This document shows, piece after piece, positions 1-7,761 of a stretch of DNA of 64,000 bases. The position numbers were made by a program, and so were the translations under genes. The notes beneath the pieces are model-generated. The model did no database searches. It saw only the letters and a program-made list of their open reading frames with translations, and had not been told where the DNA came from. The stretch is taken from the NCBI RefSeq assembly GCF_014204915.1, contig NZ_JACHMH010000001.1:1984001-2048000 (forward strand), in the 5' to 3' direction. Within the stretch, counting starts at the first letter, position 1; every line of letters starts with the position of its first letter. This DNA is from Crossiella cryophila (GTDB lineage Bacteria; Actinomycetota; Actinomycetes; Mycobacteriales; Pseudonocardiaceae).

Positions 1-750
1 AAGGTGCTGGCCACGCCGTTGACCAATGACGACATCGAGGGTGTGTACGCGGGCCTGCGGCCGCTGCTGTCCGGGGAGAGCGAGGACACCTCCAAGCTCT
101 CCAGGGAACACGCGGTGGCCAGGGTCGCGCCCGGCCTGGTGGCGATCGCGGGCGGGAAGTACACCACCTACCGGGTGATGGCGGCGGACGCGATCGACGC
201 GGCCAGCCCCGACCTGCCCGGCCGGATCATGTCCTCGATCACCGACAAGGTGCCGCTGCTGGGCGCGGACGGGTACCACGCGCTGGTGAACCAGGCCGAC
301 CAGCTCGGCGCCAAGCACGGCCTGCACCCCTACCGGGTGCGGCACCTGCTGGACCGCTACGGCTCGCTGGTGCACCAGGTGCTGGCCACCGCCGACGGCA
401 ACCCGGAGCTGCTCCGCCCGCTGGCAGGCGCGCCGGACTACCTCCAGGTCGAGATCGTCTACGCGGCCGCCTGCGAGGGCGCGCTGCACCTGGAGGACGC
501 GCTGACCCGGCGCACCCGGATCTCCATCGAGTACCCGCACCGCGGTGTGGAGAGCGCGGAGGCCGCGGCGAAGCTGATGGCAGGCGTGCACGGCTGGGAC
601 GACAAGCGGGTCGCGCACGAGATCGAGGTCTACACCGCCAGGGTCGAGGCCGAACGGGACTCGCAGACCCAGCCGGACGACCAGGCCGCCGACGCCCGGC
701 GCTCGGCCGCCCCGGAAGCCCGCCCCGAGGTCATCGAACCAGTCAGCTAA
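1..750 (+). CDS. glpD: Glycerol-3-phosphate dehydrogenase, C-terminal part (5' end outside window)
   Basis: This is the C-terminal 249 codons of an aerobic glycerol-3-phosphate dehydrogenase, the membrane-associated flavoenzyme that oxidises sn-glycerol 3-phosphate to dihydroxyacetone phosphate and passes electrons to quinone. The reading frame is already open at base 1, so the N-terminal FAD-binding part lies upstream. The segment VAIAGGKYTTYR matches the conserved 'GGK.TTYR' strand near the end of the FAD domain, and the remaining ~180 residues fit the helical C-terminal cap of the GlpD family. The last ~30 residues are a polar, Ala/Pro-rich tail. The gene converges on espG, with a phased repeat array between the two stop codons. 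Family assignment is firm; substrate specificity is by homology. Confidence 0.85.
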   Translation, partial: KVLATPLTNDDIEGVYAGLRPLLSGESEDTSKLSREHAVARVAPGLVAIAGGKYTTYRVMAADAIDAASPDLPGRIMSSITDKVPLLGADGYHALVNQADQLGAKHGLHPYRVRHLLDRYGSLVHQVLATADGNPELLRPLAGAPDYLQVEIVYAAACEGALHLEDALTRRTRISIEYPHRGVESAEAAAKLMAGVHGWDDKRVAHEIEVYTARVEAERDSQTQPDDQAADARRSAAPEARPEVIEPVS

Positions 751-756
751 CGCCCA

Positions 757-917
757 CAACGGCCAACCCGCCGTACGACAACGGCCAAACCGGCGTACAA
801 GAACGGCCAACACACGGTACGACAACGGCCAACACGCGCGGAGGGGTTCATACCCGCCGCGCGTGTTGGCCGTTCTGGGACGGTGTGTTGGCCGTTTTCG
901 TACGGTGTGTTGGCTGG
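757..917. repeat. Dyad-symmetric array of 22-bp repeats (4 forward, 3 inverted)
   Basis: The core ACGGCCAA starts at 759, 781, 803 and 825, exactly 22 bp apart. Its complement TTGGCCGT (last copy TTGGCTGG) occurs at 866, 888 and 910, again 22 bp apart. The copies mirror one another about position 849, where a short stem (CACGCGCGG/CCGCGCGTG) closes the centre. The unit consensus is ACGGCCAACACNCCGTACNA plus two bases. The array fills the gap between the convergent stop codons of glpD and espG. It could act as a bidirectional terminator through a long hairpin, or as a protein-binding array phased on two helical turns. The same 4+3 layout recurs at 13757-13922. Confidence 0.85.
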
Positions 918-923
918 TTTGGG

Positions 924-1718
924 TTAGGGGGTGAGGAGGTCGGTTAGGACCTCTTCCAGGTGTTGGGTGAGGCGGCGGGTGTCGACGGGGGCGATGGTGC
1001 TCCAGGCCGCGCCGCCGTCCTGGCTGCGGCGGGTTTGCAGGTAGCGGCCCGCCGGGGTGTCGAAGAAGCCGATCACCCGGTCGGCGCGGCGGCGGCGGGA
1101 CCACTGTTCCTTGGCGGCAACGCCGAACTGGCCGAGGTCGCCGGCGTCCTTGGTCATCTCGCTGATGACCTGGGCGTCCTCCGGGCGGATGCCGCGTTCG
1201 ATCAGTTCCGGGCCGAGGCGGTCCGCTGAGTTGCCCGCGGCCGCGGCGGCGGCGTCCAGGTCGGCGCTGGGCAGGGTGACCGAGCGGCCGGGCCCCGCGG
1301 CCAGCGGACGCAGCACGGCGATGGCCTCGCGGGGCAGGCTCAGGCCGGAGACGGCCTTGACGGTGAGCTGACCGGAGTCCAGCACGGCCAGCGCGCCCTC
1401 CTCCTCGCGCGCGGCGGCCAGCACCCGCACGCTGCGGCCCAGCCACAGCCTGCCGTCCACCTCACGCGCCGGATCGGCGAGCAGGTGCAGCAGTTCGGAG
1501 AGTTCGGCGTCCACCGCGACCGGGCGGCCCAGCCCTCGGGACTCCAGCGCGTCCCAGGCCTGCCGTTCCAGCCCGGCCCGCTCGGTGTGCGTGCGGCCGG
1601 GCGAGGGCACCTTGATCACCAGTGGCGGCTGGCCGAGGCCGAGGTGCTGCCACAGCACGTCGAACTCCAGCGCGGTCAGCGCGAACGGCTCCCGCAGCCC
1701 CTGCTCGAACAGGGTCAC
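924..1718 (-). CDS. espG: ESX secretion-associated protein EspG
   Basis: This 264-residue protein fits the EspG family, cytosolic chaperones that bind PE/PPE-type substrates and deliver them to type VII (ESX) secretion systems. The N-terminus (FALTALEFDVLWQHLGLG) and the late segment (GRYLQTRR, then SQDGGAAWSTIAPVD) resemble EspG proteins of Pseudonocardiales and mycobacteria, and the length is typical. The GTG start at 1718 overlaps the TGA of the upstream PPE-like gene by 4 nt, indicating translational coupling and a chaperone-substrate pairing. A longer upstream frame exists but is a shadow of the PPE-like gene. No EccB/C/D core gene is in the window, so the secretion machine must be elsewhere. 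Confidence 0.85.
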   Translation of the reverse strand: MTLFEQGLREPFALTALEFDVLWQHLGLGQPPLVIKVPSPGRTHTERAGLERQAWDALESRGLGRPVAVDAELSELLHLLADPAREVDGRLWLGRSVRVLAAAREEEGALAVLDSGQLTVKAVSGLSLPREAIAVLRPLAAGPGRSVTLPSADLDAAAAAAGNSADRLGPELIERGIRPEDAQVISEMTKDAGDLGQFGVAAKEQWSRRRRADRVIGFFDTPAGRYLQTRRSQDGGAAWSTIAPVDTRRLTQHLEEVLTDLLTP

Positions 1719-2860
1719 TCGCCGATCACCGGTGGCGCGTACTGGCGGGCGTCGCCGAAGACGTCGTCGTCCTCGACCAGGAAGCTCTGGTGTTCCCCGT
1801 CCTCCTCGCGCCGGGCCCGGCCCACCGGGGCCGCGGCGGCGGATCGGGCCGCCGGAGCCGGTTCTGGGTCGAGGCCGAGCACGCCGCCGGGGACATCGCC
1901 GCCGCGGCGGGACTCGGCGAGGTGGGTGGCCTCGGCCGCGTCCCAGGCCGGTCGGTGCTGCGGGCCGGGGCGGGTGGTCGCGGCCGAGGACGTCGTGCCC
2001 TCCACGCGGGGGTGCGGCAGGCCGCGGGCCGGTGCTGGGCTGGTGTTGCCGCCGGAGGGCGCGGTGGCGCTGGTTCCGGTGCTGGGCGCGGGGGTGGCCG
2101 CGGGCGGGGTGACGCCGCTGAGCCGAGTGCCGGGCCCGACCGGGGTGGTGCTGCCGCCGGTGGACATGGGCGTGCCGGCGCGCGGTGGGGCGGGCACCGG
2201 CGCGGAACCCGACCGGCCGCTGACCGGGCTGGGCGCGCTGCGGGCCGGTGGGACCAGGCGGGGCCGGGCCGGGGGTGGCGCGGTGGTGCCGATCGGGCCG
2301 CTGCCCTGCGGGCTGCCGTGGCCGGTGTCCAGGTGCAGTTCCGGCGGCTTGCTGAACTGGCCCAGCGTGGACACGTTGGCCGCGGTGCTGGTCTGGTAGA
2401 CCTCCATCACCTCGAAGGCCCGCTGCTCGGCCGCGCTCTGCGCCGCCTCCTGGATCTCGTAGTCGGTCTGCCCGCCGAAGAGGTGCACGATGCCGGTGAC
2501 CACCGGGTTCGGCTTCTCCGCGCTCACTTCCTTCGGCGCTGGCATGTCGGCGCGGGCCTTGCCAACGTACTCGGCCTGGAGTTCCGCGGACACCCGCATC
2601 ACCTCGGCGCCTGCCTGCGCGTCCCGGGCCCACTGGGCCAGCGGGTGCAGCGCGGCGTCGGCGGCGTCGGCGGCCTTGCCGGTCCAGTCCGCCCTGGAGT
2701 TGCCGAGGGCCTGCTTGATGTCGGCGTCGATGTCGGCCAGCGCCGCGGACATGTCCGACCAGCGGGTGATCGAGGCGGCCGAGGCGGCGGGTCCAGGTCC
2801 GTTGTGCAGCTGTCCGTACAGCTCCGCGTGCGAGTAGCCCTGCCAGCGGTGGTCACTCAT
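1715..2860 (-). CDS. PPE-like/WXG-fold ESX substrate with Pro-rich C-terminus
   Basis: The protein has 381 residues. The first ~150 form a helical, PPE-like domain with the turn motif DWTGKAADAAD (a W-x-G motif) and the segment QSAAEQRAFEVMEVYQ. This is followed by ~200 residues of low-complexity Pro/Ser/Thr/Gly sequence and an acidic C-terminal tail. The layout resembles ESX-exported PPE-family substrates. It starts at ATG 2860, 14 bp after the small WXG-like gene, and its stop overlaps the espG start, so the three genes form one operon. I infer export or surface exposure. The low-complexity region hides any C-terminal effector domain, and I see no recognisable toxin fold. Confidence 0.7.
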   Translation of the reverse strand: MSDHRWQGYSHAELYGQLHNGPGPAASAASITRWSDMSAALADIDADIKQALGNSRADWTGKAADAADAALHPLAQWARDAQAGAEVMRVSAELQAEYVGKARADMPAPKEVSAEKPNPVVTGIVHLFGGQTDYEIQEAAQSAAEQRAFEVMEVYQTSTAANVSTLGQFSKPPELHLDTGHGSPQGSGPIGTTAPPPARPRLVPPARSAPSPVSGRSGSAPVPAPPRAGTPMSTGGSTTPVGPGTRLSGVTPPAATPAPSTGTSATAPSGGNTSPAPARGLPHPRVEGTTSSAATTRPGPQHRPAWDAAEATHLAESRRGGDVPGGVLGLDPEPAPAARSAAAAPVGRARREEDGEHQSFLVEDDDVFGDARQYAPPVIGE

Positions 2861-2874
2861 CGTCGCCCCCTAGA

Positions 2875-3261
2875 TCAGCAGCCGCTGGTGCGCACCGAGT
2901 CGGCGTTCCCGCGCTCGGTGGCGCGGTACTCGTACTCGACCTCCTGCAGCGCCCGGACCGCGGTCTGCAGCTGCTGCTGGTAACCCTCCAGCGCGCTCAG
3001 CGCGGCGTCCCCGCCGTCCATGGAGCGGTCGTTGAACTTCTGCGCGGCCTCATCGCTGACCGGATCACCGGCCCATGGCCGCATCCGCAGGTCGGTGCGG
3101 GCGTGCCCGATCTGCGGGGTCAGCTTGTCCAGCGCCTTCTGGAACGCCTTGCGCATGGTCGGGATGGCGGCCTGCTCGACCCGGACCCGCGATCCGCCGC
3201 CGTTGACGGCGTCGAGACCGGACTGCACTGCGTCGCCACTGGCGGAGTTGGTGCGCGGCAC
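2875..3261 (-). CDS. Small WXG100-like helical protein of the ESX operon
   Basis: This 128-residue protein starts at GTG 3261 and is the first gene of the operon continuing into the PPE-like gene and espG. It is predicted to be mostly helical, with a central PWAGDPVSDEAAQKF turn that resembles the W-x-G turn of WXG100 or PE-type partners, and a long second helix (SALEGYQQQLQTAVRALQEV) ending in a charged tail. Position and size suggest the heterodimer partner of the PPE-like protein. I do not recognise a named family with certainty, and there is no signal peptide, as expected for type VII substrates. Confidence 0.6.
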   Translation of the reverse strand: MPRTNSASGDAVQSGLDAVNGGGSRVRVEQAAIPTMRKAFQKALDKLTPQIGHARTDLRMRPWAGDPVSDEAAQKFNDRSMDGGDAALSALEGYQQQLQTAVRALQEVEYEYRATERGNADSVRTSGC

Positions 3262-3361
3262 GGTGTCTCCCCGAACTGGACAATCCTTGCGCGGCCACTG
3301 TAGCGACCGTCAGTGATCACTTGGGGTGGTCTCCGTAACGATCCCACCTACCGGTGAACTG

Positions 3362-3940
3362 TCAACGGGCCATCAGGGTGGTCATGGCCGCGGTCGCCAC
3401 CTCCTGTGCGGAAGCGCACATCGCGTCCAGACCCGGCGGCGCCGCGTTGCCCGCGTCGCCGAACTGGATGTCCAGGAACTGGCCCTGCGCCACGTCCACC
3501 TCGACGTTGCAGAAGCGGGTCTGCTCGGCGGTGCGCACGATCACCGCGGGGAACTCGGCCACGGTGGCGGCCTTGACGTCGGCCTGCGCGGTCTCCTCCA
3601 GCCACACCCCGACGCCCTGCACCAGCACCAGCCCGATGCGCACGGTGAGCGCCCTGGTGGAGTCGCGGAAGTCGCACACCCTGGCGTTGCCCATGGTCGG
3701 GTAGCGGGTGGCCAGCGGCGGGCGATCCATGCCGAGTGCCTTGCGCTGGCGGGTGGTCAGCAGCGCGCACGGATCCACCCGATCGAGTTTGATCTCGCGC
3801 GGGCGCGGCGGCAGCGAGATCGACGGGGTGGTGATCGCCACCGGCGGCGGATTGGGCGCGGGCTTCTGCGGCGGGGGCGTGCACGCGGCGAGGGCGAGGC
3901 AGCCGAGCAGCAGCACTGGGAGCCGGGGCGGTCTCGACAT
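3362..3940 (-). CDS. DUF3558-type lipoprotein
   Basis: This 192-residue secreted lipoprotein has a short signal peptide ending in a lipobox (LALAAC), lipid-anchored at Cys20, followed by a Pro-rich linker. The rest matches the DUF3558 pattern common in Pseudonocardiales and mycobacteria: VDPCALLTTRQRKALG, a conserved internal cysteine in ARVCDFRD, and C-terminal cysteines. The start is ATG 3940, because the longer frame upstream is a shadow of the acetyltransferase gene. It lies between an ESX operon and a GNAT gene without obvious coupling. Function is unknown; location on the outer face of the membrane is inferred from the lipobox. Confidence 0.8.
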   Translation of the reverse strand: MSRPPRLPVLLLGCLALAACTPPPQKPAPNPPPVAITTPSISLPPRPREIKLDRVDPCALLTTRQRKALGMDRPPLATRYPTMGNARVCDFRDSTRALTVRIGLVLVQGVGVWLEETAQADVKAATVAEFPAVIVRTAEQTRFCNVEVDVAQGQFLDIQFGDAGNAAPPGLDAMCASAQEVATAAMTTLMAR

Positions 3941-3960
3941 GCCGGGCAGGCTAGCCGACC

Positions 3961-4500
3961 TCAGACCACCAGCGACCAGGCGAGCACGTCGTGCAGTTCG
4001 CCGTCGACGGTGGTGGCCTGGTGCAGGGTGGCCTCCAGGGTGAAGCCGCACTTCTCCGCGACCCGGCGGGAGGACTCGTTGGCCGCGGCGTGCCGGTAGC
4101 CGATCCGGCGCAGGCCGAGGCCGTCGATGCCGAAGCGCAGCGCGGTCTGCAGGGCCTGGGTCATCACGCCGCGGCCGCGGTGCTCCGGATGGGTCCAGCA
4201 GGCCGCGGAACCGATGCCGCGCACCAGGTCCAGGTCCTTGAGACCGACCTCGGCGAGCAGTTCGCCGGTGGTCGGCTCGGCCACCGCCCAGGAACAGCGC
4301 AGGTCGTCCTGCCACTCCCGGTCGCGCAGCGCGATGTAGCGGCCCGCGCTGTCCAGGTCCTCGACCTGGTAGCCGGTGACCCAGCGCCGCAGCTCCGGGT
4401 CGACGAAGGCGGCCAGCACCGCGGGCCGGTCGTCCAGCAGCCGGTCCGCCCGCAGCTGCCGCAGGTAGTACGCGCCCGCGTTGATCTCCACCGGCTCCAT
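3961..4500 (-). CDS. GNAT family N-acetyltransferase (RimJ/RimL type)
   Basis: This 179-residue protein resembles RimJ/RimL-like acetyltransferases, which transfer acetyl from acetyl-CoA to N-terminal or small amines. The acetyl-CoA pyrophosphate loop is visible as HPEHRGRGVMTQAL (residues ~100-114, Q/RxxGxG/A type), followed by the family segment ANESSRRVAEKCGFTLEATL. Length is typical. Its stop is 20 bp from the lipoprotein start codon on the same strand, so co-transcription is possible. The substrate cannot be read from the sequence. Confidence 0.85.
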   Translation of the reverse strand: MEPVEINAGAYYLRQLRADRLLDDRPAVLAAFVDPELRRWVTGYQVEDLDSAGRYIALRDREWQDDLRCSWAVAEPTTGELLAEVGLKDLDLVRGIGSAACWTHPEHRGRGVMTQALQTALRFGIDGLGLRRIGYRHAAANESSRRVAEKCGFTLEATLHQATTVDGELHDVLAWSLVV

Positions 4501-4510
4501 GCCGCTGAAC

Positions 4511-4975
4511 CTACTTGCGCTTCTTCTTGCGCTTGTTCCTGCCCTGCCCGCCGTTCCAGTCCTCGCCCCACAGCGAGCCGTACACCGCGCCGACGCCCAT
4601 CAGCACGAAGATCCACCACCACCAGCCCAGGAAGATCAGCAGTGGGATCCAGGCCGCGCCGAGCACCACCAGGCTCACCGCGGCGGCCCGCTGGGCCGGT
4701 GTGCGCGGGTCGGTGGGGACCGCGACCTCGCCACCGCCCTCGACCTTGGCCACCGCGGTGGTGGCAGGCAGGCCGTCGAAGCGCGGGTGCGGTTCGGGCA
4801 GGTCTGCGAAGAGTCCGCGCAGCTCGCCGCGGGTCATCGAGGCGGCCACCTTCGCCGCCCGCTGGTCGTACTCGGTGAGTTGCAGCCTGCCCACGGCGAA
4901 GTGCTCGCCGAGCGCGCTCAGCGCCGCGGACCGTTCGGTATCGCTGATCCGCAGTTCAGGCTCGTTGTCCGGCAC
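4511..4975 (-). CDS. DUF1707 (SHOCT-like) membrane protein
   Basis: The protein has 154 residues. The N-terminal ~55 residues match DUF1707 (RISDTERSAALSALGEHFAVGRL, then EYDQRAAKVAASMTRGELRGLFADL). Two hydrophobic segments follow around residues 95-135, and the C-terminus is a very basic Lys/Arg tail. DUF1707 domains are small helical modules usually attached to membrane regions in actinobacteria; their role is not established. A paralogue lies immediately upstream, with 9 bp between stop and start, so the pair is probably one transcript that arose by tandem duplication. Confidence 0.8.
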   Translation of the reverse strand: MPDNEPELRISDTERSAALSALGEHFAVGRLQLTEYDQRAAKVAASMTRGELRGLFADLPEPHPRFDGLPATTAVAKVEGGGEVAVPTDPRTPAQRAAAVSLVVLGAAWIPLLIFLGWWWWIFVLMGVGAVYGSLWGEDWNGGQGRNKRKKKRK

Positions 4976-4984
4976 AACCCGATG

Positions 4985-5479
4985 CTACTTCGGCTTGAAC
5001 CGCTGCACTCCGACCACGATCCCGGCCAGCACCAGCACGCCGATGGCGGCCGCGGTCAGCATGGCGAGCGAATGCGGCAGCCGGTCCACGATGGCCAGGG
5101 TGAAACCGCCACCGGCCAACAGGGTCAGCCCGGCCACCGGGATGCCGATCAGCACCGCCAGCACCTTGGCCACGGTGTGCGCGGCGTCAGTGGACTGCGA
5201 CCGCATCGGCACCATCCCGACCGGCATCGCCACCGGCTCGGTCAGCGGCTGGTACTGCAGCGGCGCGGGCAGCTCGAAGGTCGGGTGCGGTGCCGGCAGG
5301 TCCTCGAAGAGCATGGACAGCTCCCGGCGGGTGCGGGCCGAGACCGCGATGTTGGCCCGCTCGCCGAATTCCTCCGCGGTCAGCCGACCGACCCTGAGGT
5401 GCTCGCCGAGCAAGCGCTCGGCCTCGGTCCGCTCGGTGTCCCCGATCCGCAGCTCGACGTGATCCCCATGTGTGCTCAC
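4985..5479 (-). CDS. DUF1707 (SHOCT-like) membrane protein, paralogue
   Basis: This 164-residue paralogue of the next gene downstream has the same N-terminal DUF1707 module (RIGDTERTEAERLLGEHLRVGRL, ending ELSMLFEDLPAPHP) and two predicted membrane helices near residues 100-155, but a different linker. It starts at ATG 5479 and is the first gene of the pair. Upstream on the minus strand lie two 10-bp direct repeats (TAGCCAAAAG) 21 bp apart, a possible regulator site. Function is unknown. Confidence 0.8.
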   Translation of the reverse strand: MSTHGDHVELRIGDTERTEAERLLGEHLRVGRLTAEEFGERANIAVSARTRRELSMLFEDLPAPHPTFELPAPLQYQPLTEPVAMPVGMVPMRSQSTDAAHTVAKVLAVLIGIPVAGLTLLAGGGFTLAIVDRLPHSLAMLTAAAIGVLVLAGIVVGVQRFKPK

Positions 5480-5519
5480 ACCGTCGACGTTAGGGATCGG
5501 GGACGGGTGCGCCCTCGGC

Positions 5520-5550
5520 CTTTTGGCTATCGGTCGCCGACTTTTGGCTA
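5520..5550 (-). promoter_or_regulatory. Pair of 10-bp direct repeats upstream of the DUF1707 pair
   Basis: CTTTTGGCTA occurs at 5520-5529 and again at 5541-5550, start to start 21 bp, about two helical turns. On the minus strand this reads TAGCCAAAAG twice, about 40-70 bp upstream of the first DUF1707 start codon. Spacing and position suit a dimeric regulator or sigma-factor site. The distal copy includes the stop codon of the small acidic protein gene. Confidence 0.4.
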
Positions 5551-5817
5551 AGGCTGGCTGACGAAGCCGTCGTGCGCCTCGGCCAGCTCCTCCAGCCGGT
5601 CCTGCCAGCAGGTGGCCGCCAGGCCGTCGGGGGCGGTCTCCAGGACCACCACCCAGTCCACGTCCTCGGCGTCGTCCTCGCCTGCCAGCATCTCGCGGTG
5701 CACGCCGCCGACCACCCAGCCGTCGGCGCGCAACTCCGCCGCGAGGTCCTCCGCCTCCTGGCGGTCGTGCAGGACCAGTAGGAGACTCTGGTTCTCAGTC
5801 TGGATTGGACTGTCCAC
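5548..5817 (-). CDS. Small acidic protein downstream of the carboxylase alpha subunit
   Basis: This 89-residue protein starts at GTG 5817, 5 nt after the stop codon of the acyl-CoA carboxylase alpha subunit gene, and is almost certainly co-transcribed with it. It is strongly acidic (for example LAGEDDAEDVDWVVVLE) with a ferredoxin-like alternation of strands and helices (LLLVLHDRQEAEDLAAEL, then GWVVGG). I do not recognise a named family. Coupling to the biotin carboxylase suggests an accessory or regulatory role, which is inference from position only. Confidence 0.65.
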   Translation of the reverse strand: MDSPIQTENQSLLLVLHDRQEAEDLAAELRADGWVVGGVHREMLAGEDDAEDVDWVVVLETAPDGLAATCWQDRLEELAEAHDGFVSQP

Positions 5818-5822
5818 TGTGG

Positions 5823-7580
5823 TCAGTCTTTCAGCTCGCAGAGCACGCTGCCCTGGGTCACCGTCTCCCCGGCCTTGGCTGACAGGCCGGTGACGACGCC
5901 GTCCTTGTGCGCGGTGACCGGGTTCTCCATCTTCATCGCCTCCAGCACCACGAGCAGCTCGCCCGCGCTGACCCGCTGGCCGTCCTCGACCGCGACCTTG
6001 ACGATGGTGCCCTGCATGGGCGCGGCCACCGCGTCGCCGGAGACCGCGGCCCCGGCCTTGCCACCGGCCCGCTTGCGCGGCTTGGCCTTGGCCGCGGGCG
6101 CGCCACCGCCGCCGATGGCCAGGTCGCCGGGCAGCGAGACCTCCAGCCGACGGCCGCCGACCTCGACCACCACGGTCTGCCGGGGGCTGTCCTCCTCGGC
6201 CTCCGCACCGGCGCCGAAGGGCGGGATGGTGTTGTCGAACTCGGTCTCGATCCACCGGGTGTGCACGGTGAAGCCGTCCTCGGCGGTGAACGCCGGATCG
6301 CGCACCACGGCCTGGTGGAACGGGATCACGGTGGCCATGCCCTCCACCACCAGCTCCTCCAGCGCGCGCCGGGAGCGTTCCAGGGCCTGCTCGCGGGTCT
6401 CGCCGGTGACGATCAGCTTGGCCAGCAGCGAGTCGAACTGGCCGCCGATCACGCTGCCGCTCTCCACACCCGCGTCCACCCGCACGCCGGGGCCGGTGGG
6501 CGGCAGGAACCGGGTGACCGTGCCGGGTGCGGGCAGGAAGTTGCGGCCCGCGTCCTCGCCGTTGATGCGGAACTCGATGGAGTGGCCGCGTGGTTCCGGG
6601 TCGGTGTCGAAGCGCAGCTTCTCCCCGGCGGCGATGCGGAACTGCTCGCGCACCAGGTCGATCCCTGCGGTCTCCTCGCTGACCGGGTGCTCGACCTGGA
6701 GCCGGGTGTTGACCTCCAGGAAGGAGATGGTGCCGTCCTGGCCGACCAGGAACTCCACCGTGCCCGCGCCGTGGTACCCGGCCTCGGCGCAGATCGCGCG
6801 GGCCGCGGTGTGGATGGTGGCGCGCTGCTCGGCGGAGAGGAACGGCGCGGGGGCCTCCTCGACCAGCTTCTGGTGCCGGCGCTGCAGTGAGCAGTCACGG
6901 GTGCCGACCACGATCACGTTGCCGTGTGTGTCCGCCAGCACCTGGGCCTCGACGTGCCGCGGCTTGTCCAGGTAACGCTCCACGAAGCACTCGCCGCGGC
7001 CGAAGGCGGTGACCGCCTCGCGCACCGCGCTGTCGAACAGCTCCGGGATCTCCTCCAGCGTCCTGGCCACCTTCAGCCCGCGCCCGCCGCCGCCGAACGC
7101 GGCCTTGATCGCCACCGGCAGACCGTGTTCCTGCGCGAAGGCGATGATCTCCGCCGGTCCGTTCACCGGGTCCTTGGTGCCGGGCACCAGCGGGGCGCCC
7201 GCGCGCAGCGCGATGTGCCGGGCGGTCACCTTGTCGCCGAGGTCGCGGATGGCCTGCGGGGTGGGGCCGATCCAGGTCAGGCCCGCGTCCAGCACCGACT
7301 GGGCGAATTCGGCGTTCTCGGAGAGGAAGCCGTAGCCGGGGTGCACCGCGTCCGCGCCCGCGCGCTTGGCCACGTCGATCAGCTTGTCCGCGACCAGGTA
7401 GGACTCGGCCGCGGTGGCGCCGCCCAGCGCGAACGCCTCATCGGCCAGGCGCGCGAACGGCGCGTCCCGGTCCGGGTCGGCGTAGACCGCGACGCTGGTC
7501 AGCCCGGCGTCCCGGCAGGCCCTGATGACTCGGACGGCGATCTCACCGCGGTTGGCGATGAGCACCTTGCGCAGTGGCAC
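5823..7580 (-). CDS. accA3: Acyl-CoA carboxylase alpha subunit (biotin carboxylase/BCCP)
   Basis: This 585-residue fusion comprises biotin carboxylase (residues ~1-450: [11 protein letters not shown] near the start, ATP-grasp glycine loop FGGGGRGLK at ~162-170, [11 protein letters not shown], and [14 protein letters not shown]) and a C-terminal biotin carboxyl carrier domain with EAMKMENP, whose Lys550 is the expected biotinylation site. It uses ATP and bicarbonate to carboxylate biotin. The carboxyl group is then passed to CoA substrates by the AccD-type beta subunit encoded at 20247-21896. The GTG start at 7580 has a GGAGG ribosome binding site. BirA, encoded at 25377, should biotinylate it. 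Symbol by synteny and similarity to mycobacterial accA3. Confidence 0.93.
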   Translation of the reverse strand: MPLRKVLIANRGEIAVRVIRACRDAGLTSVAVYADPDRDAPFARLADEAFALGGATAAESYLVADKLIDVAKRAGADAVHPGYGFLSENAEFAQSVLDAGLTWIGPTPQAIRDLGDKVTARHIALRAGAPLVPGTKDPVNGPAEIIAFAQEHGLPVAIKAAFGGGGRGLKVARTLEEIPELFDSAVREAVTAFGRGECFVERYLDKPRHVEAQVLADTHGNVIVVGTRDCSLQRRHQKLVEEAPAPFLSAEQRATIHTAARAICAEAGYHGAGTVEFLVGQDGTISFLEVNTRLQVEHPVSEETAGIDLVREQFRIAAGEKLRFDTDPEPRGHSIEFRINGEDAGRNFLPAPGTVTRFLPPTGPGVRVDAGVESGSVIGGQFDSLLAKLIVTGETREQALERSRRALEELVVEGMATVIPFHQAVVRDPAFTAEDGFTVHTRWIETEFDNTIPPFGAGAEAEEDSPRQTVVVEVGGRRLEVSLPGDLAIGGGGAPAAKAKPRKRAGGKAGAAVSGDAVAAPMQGTIVKVAVEDGQRVSAGELLVVLEAMKMENPVTAHKDGVVTGLSAKAGETVTQGSVLCELKD

Positions 7581-7608
7581 GGCACCTCCATGTGCTGGCG
7601 ACCCCGGA

Positions 7609-7635
7609 ACGACACGTTCATACGAGACGACACGT
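7609..7635 (-). promoter_or_regulatory. Direct repeat upstream of the carboxylase alpha subunit
   Basis: ACGACACGT occurs at 7609-7617 and 7627-7635, 18 bp apart, within 55 bp of the carboxylase GTG start and in the divergent gap shared with the secreted protein gene at 7762. It may be an operator or part of a promoter; no clear -10/-35 pair is visible to me. Confidence 0.25.
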
Positions 7636-7761
7636 CATCGAAAAGGGTGGTGTTCGGCGAGTCTAGGGTCCAGGGGTGATGCACTGGGCGAGAGCAACCT
7701 CACGTGGTGTGTCCGCGTCGGTGGTATGAGCGCGTTGGGTGAAAGGCGGAGGTGAGCTGCG

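Noticed and set aside
757-917. CRISPR-like array
   Set aside because: Repeats are tandem with no unique spacers, the units invert at the centre, and no cas genes are present.
1719-2633. N-terminal extension of EspG (frame open to 2633)
   Set aside because: The extension lies in the shadow of the PPE-like gene, is Arg/Pro-rich, and EspG starts cleanly at the 4-nt overlap GTG 1718.
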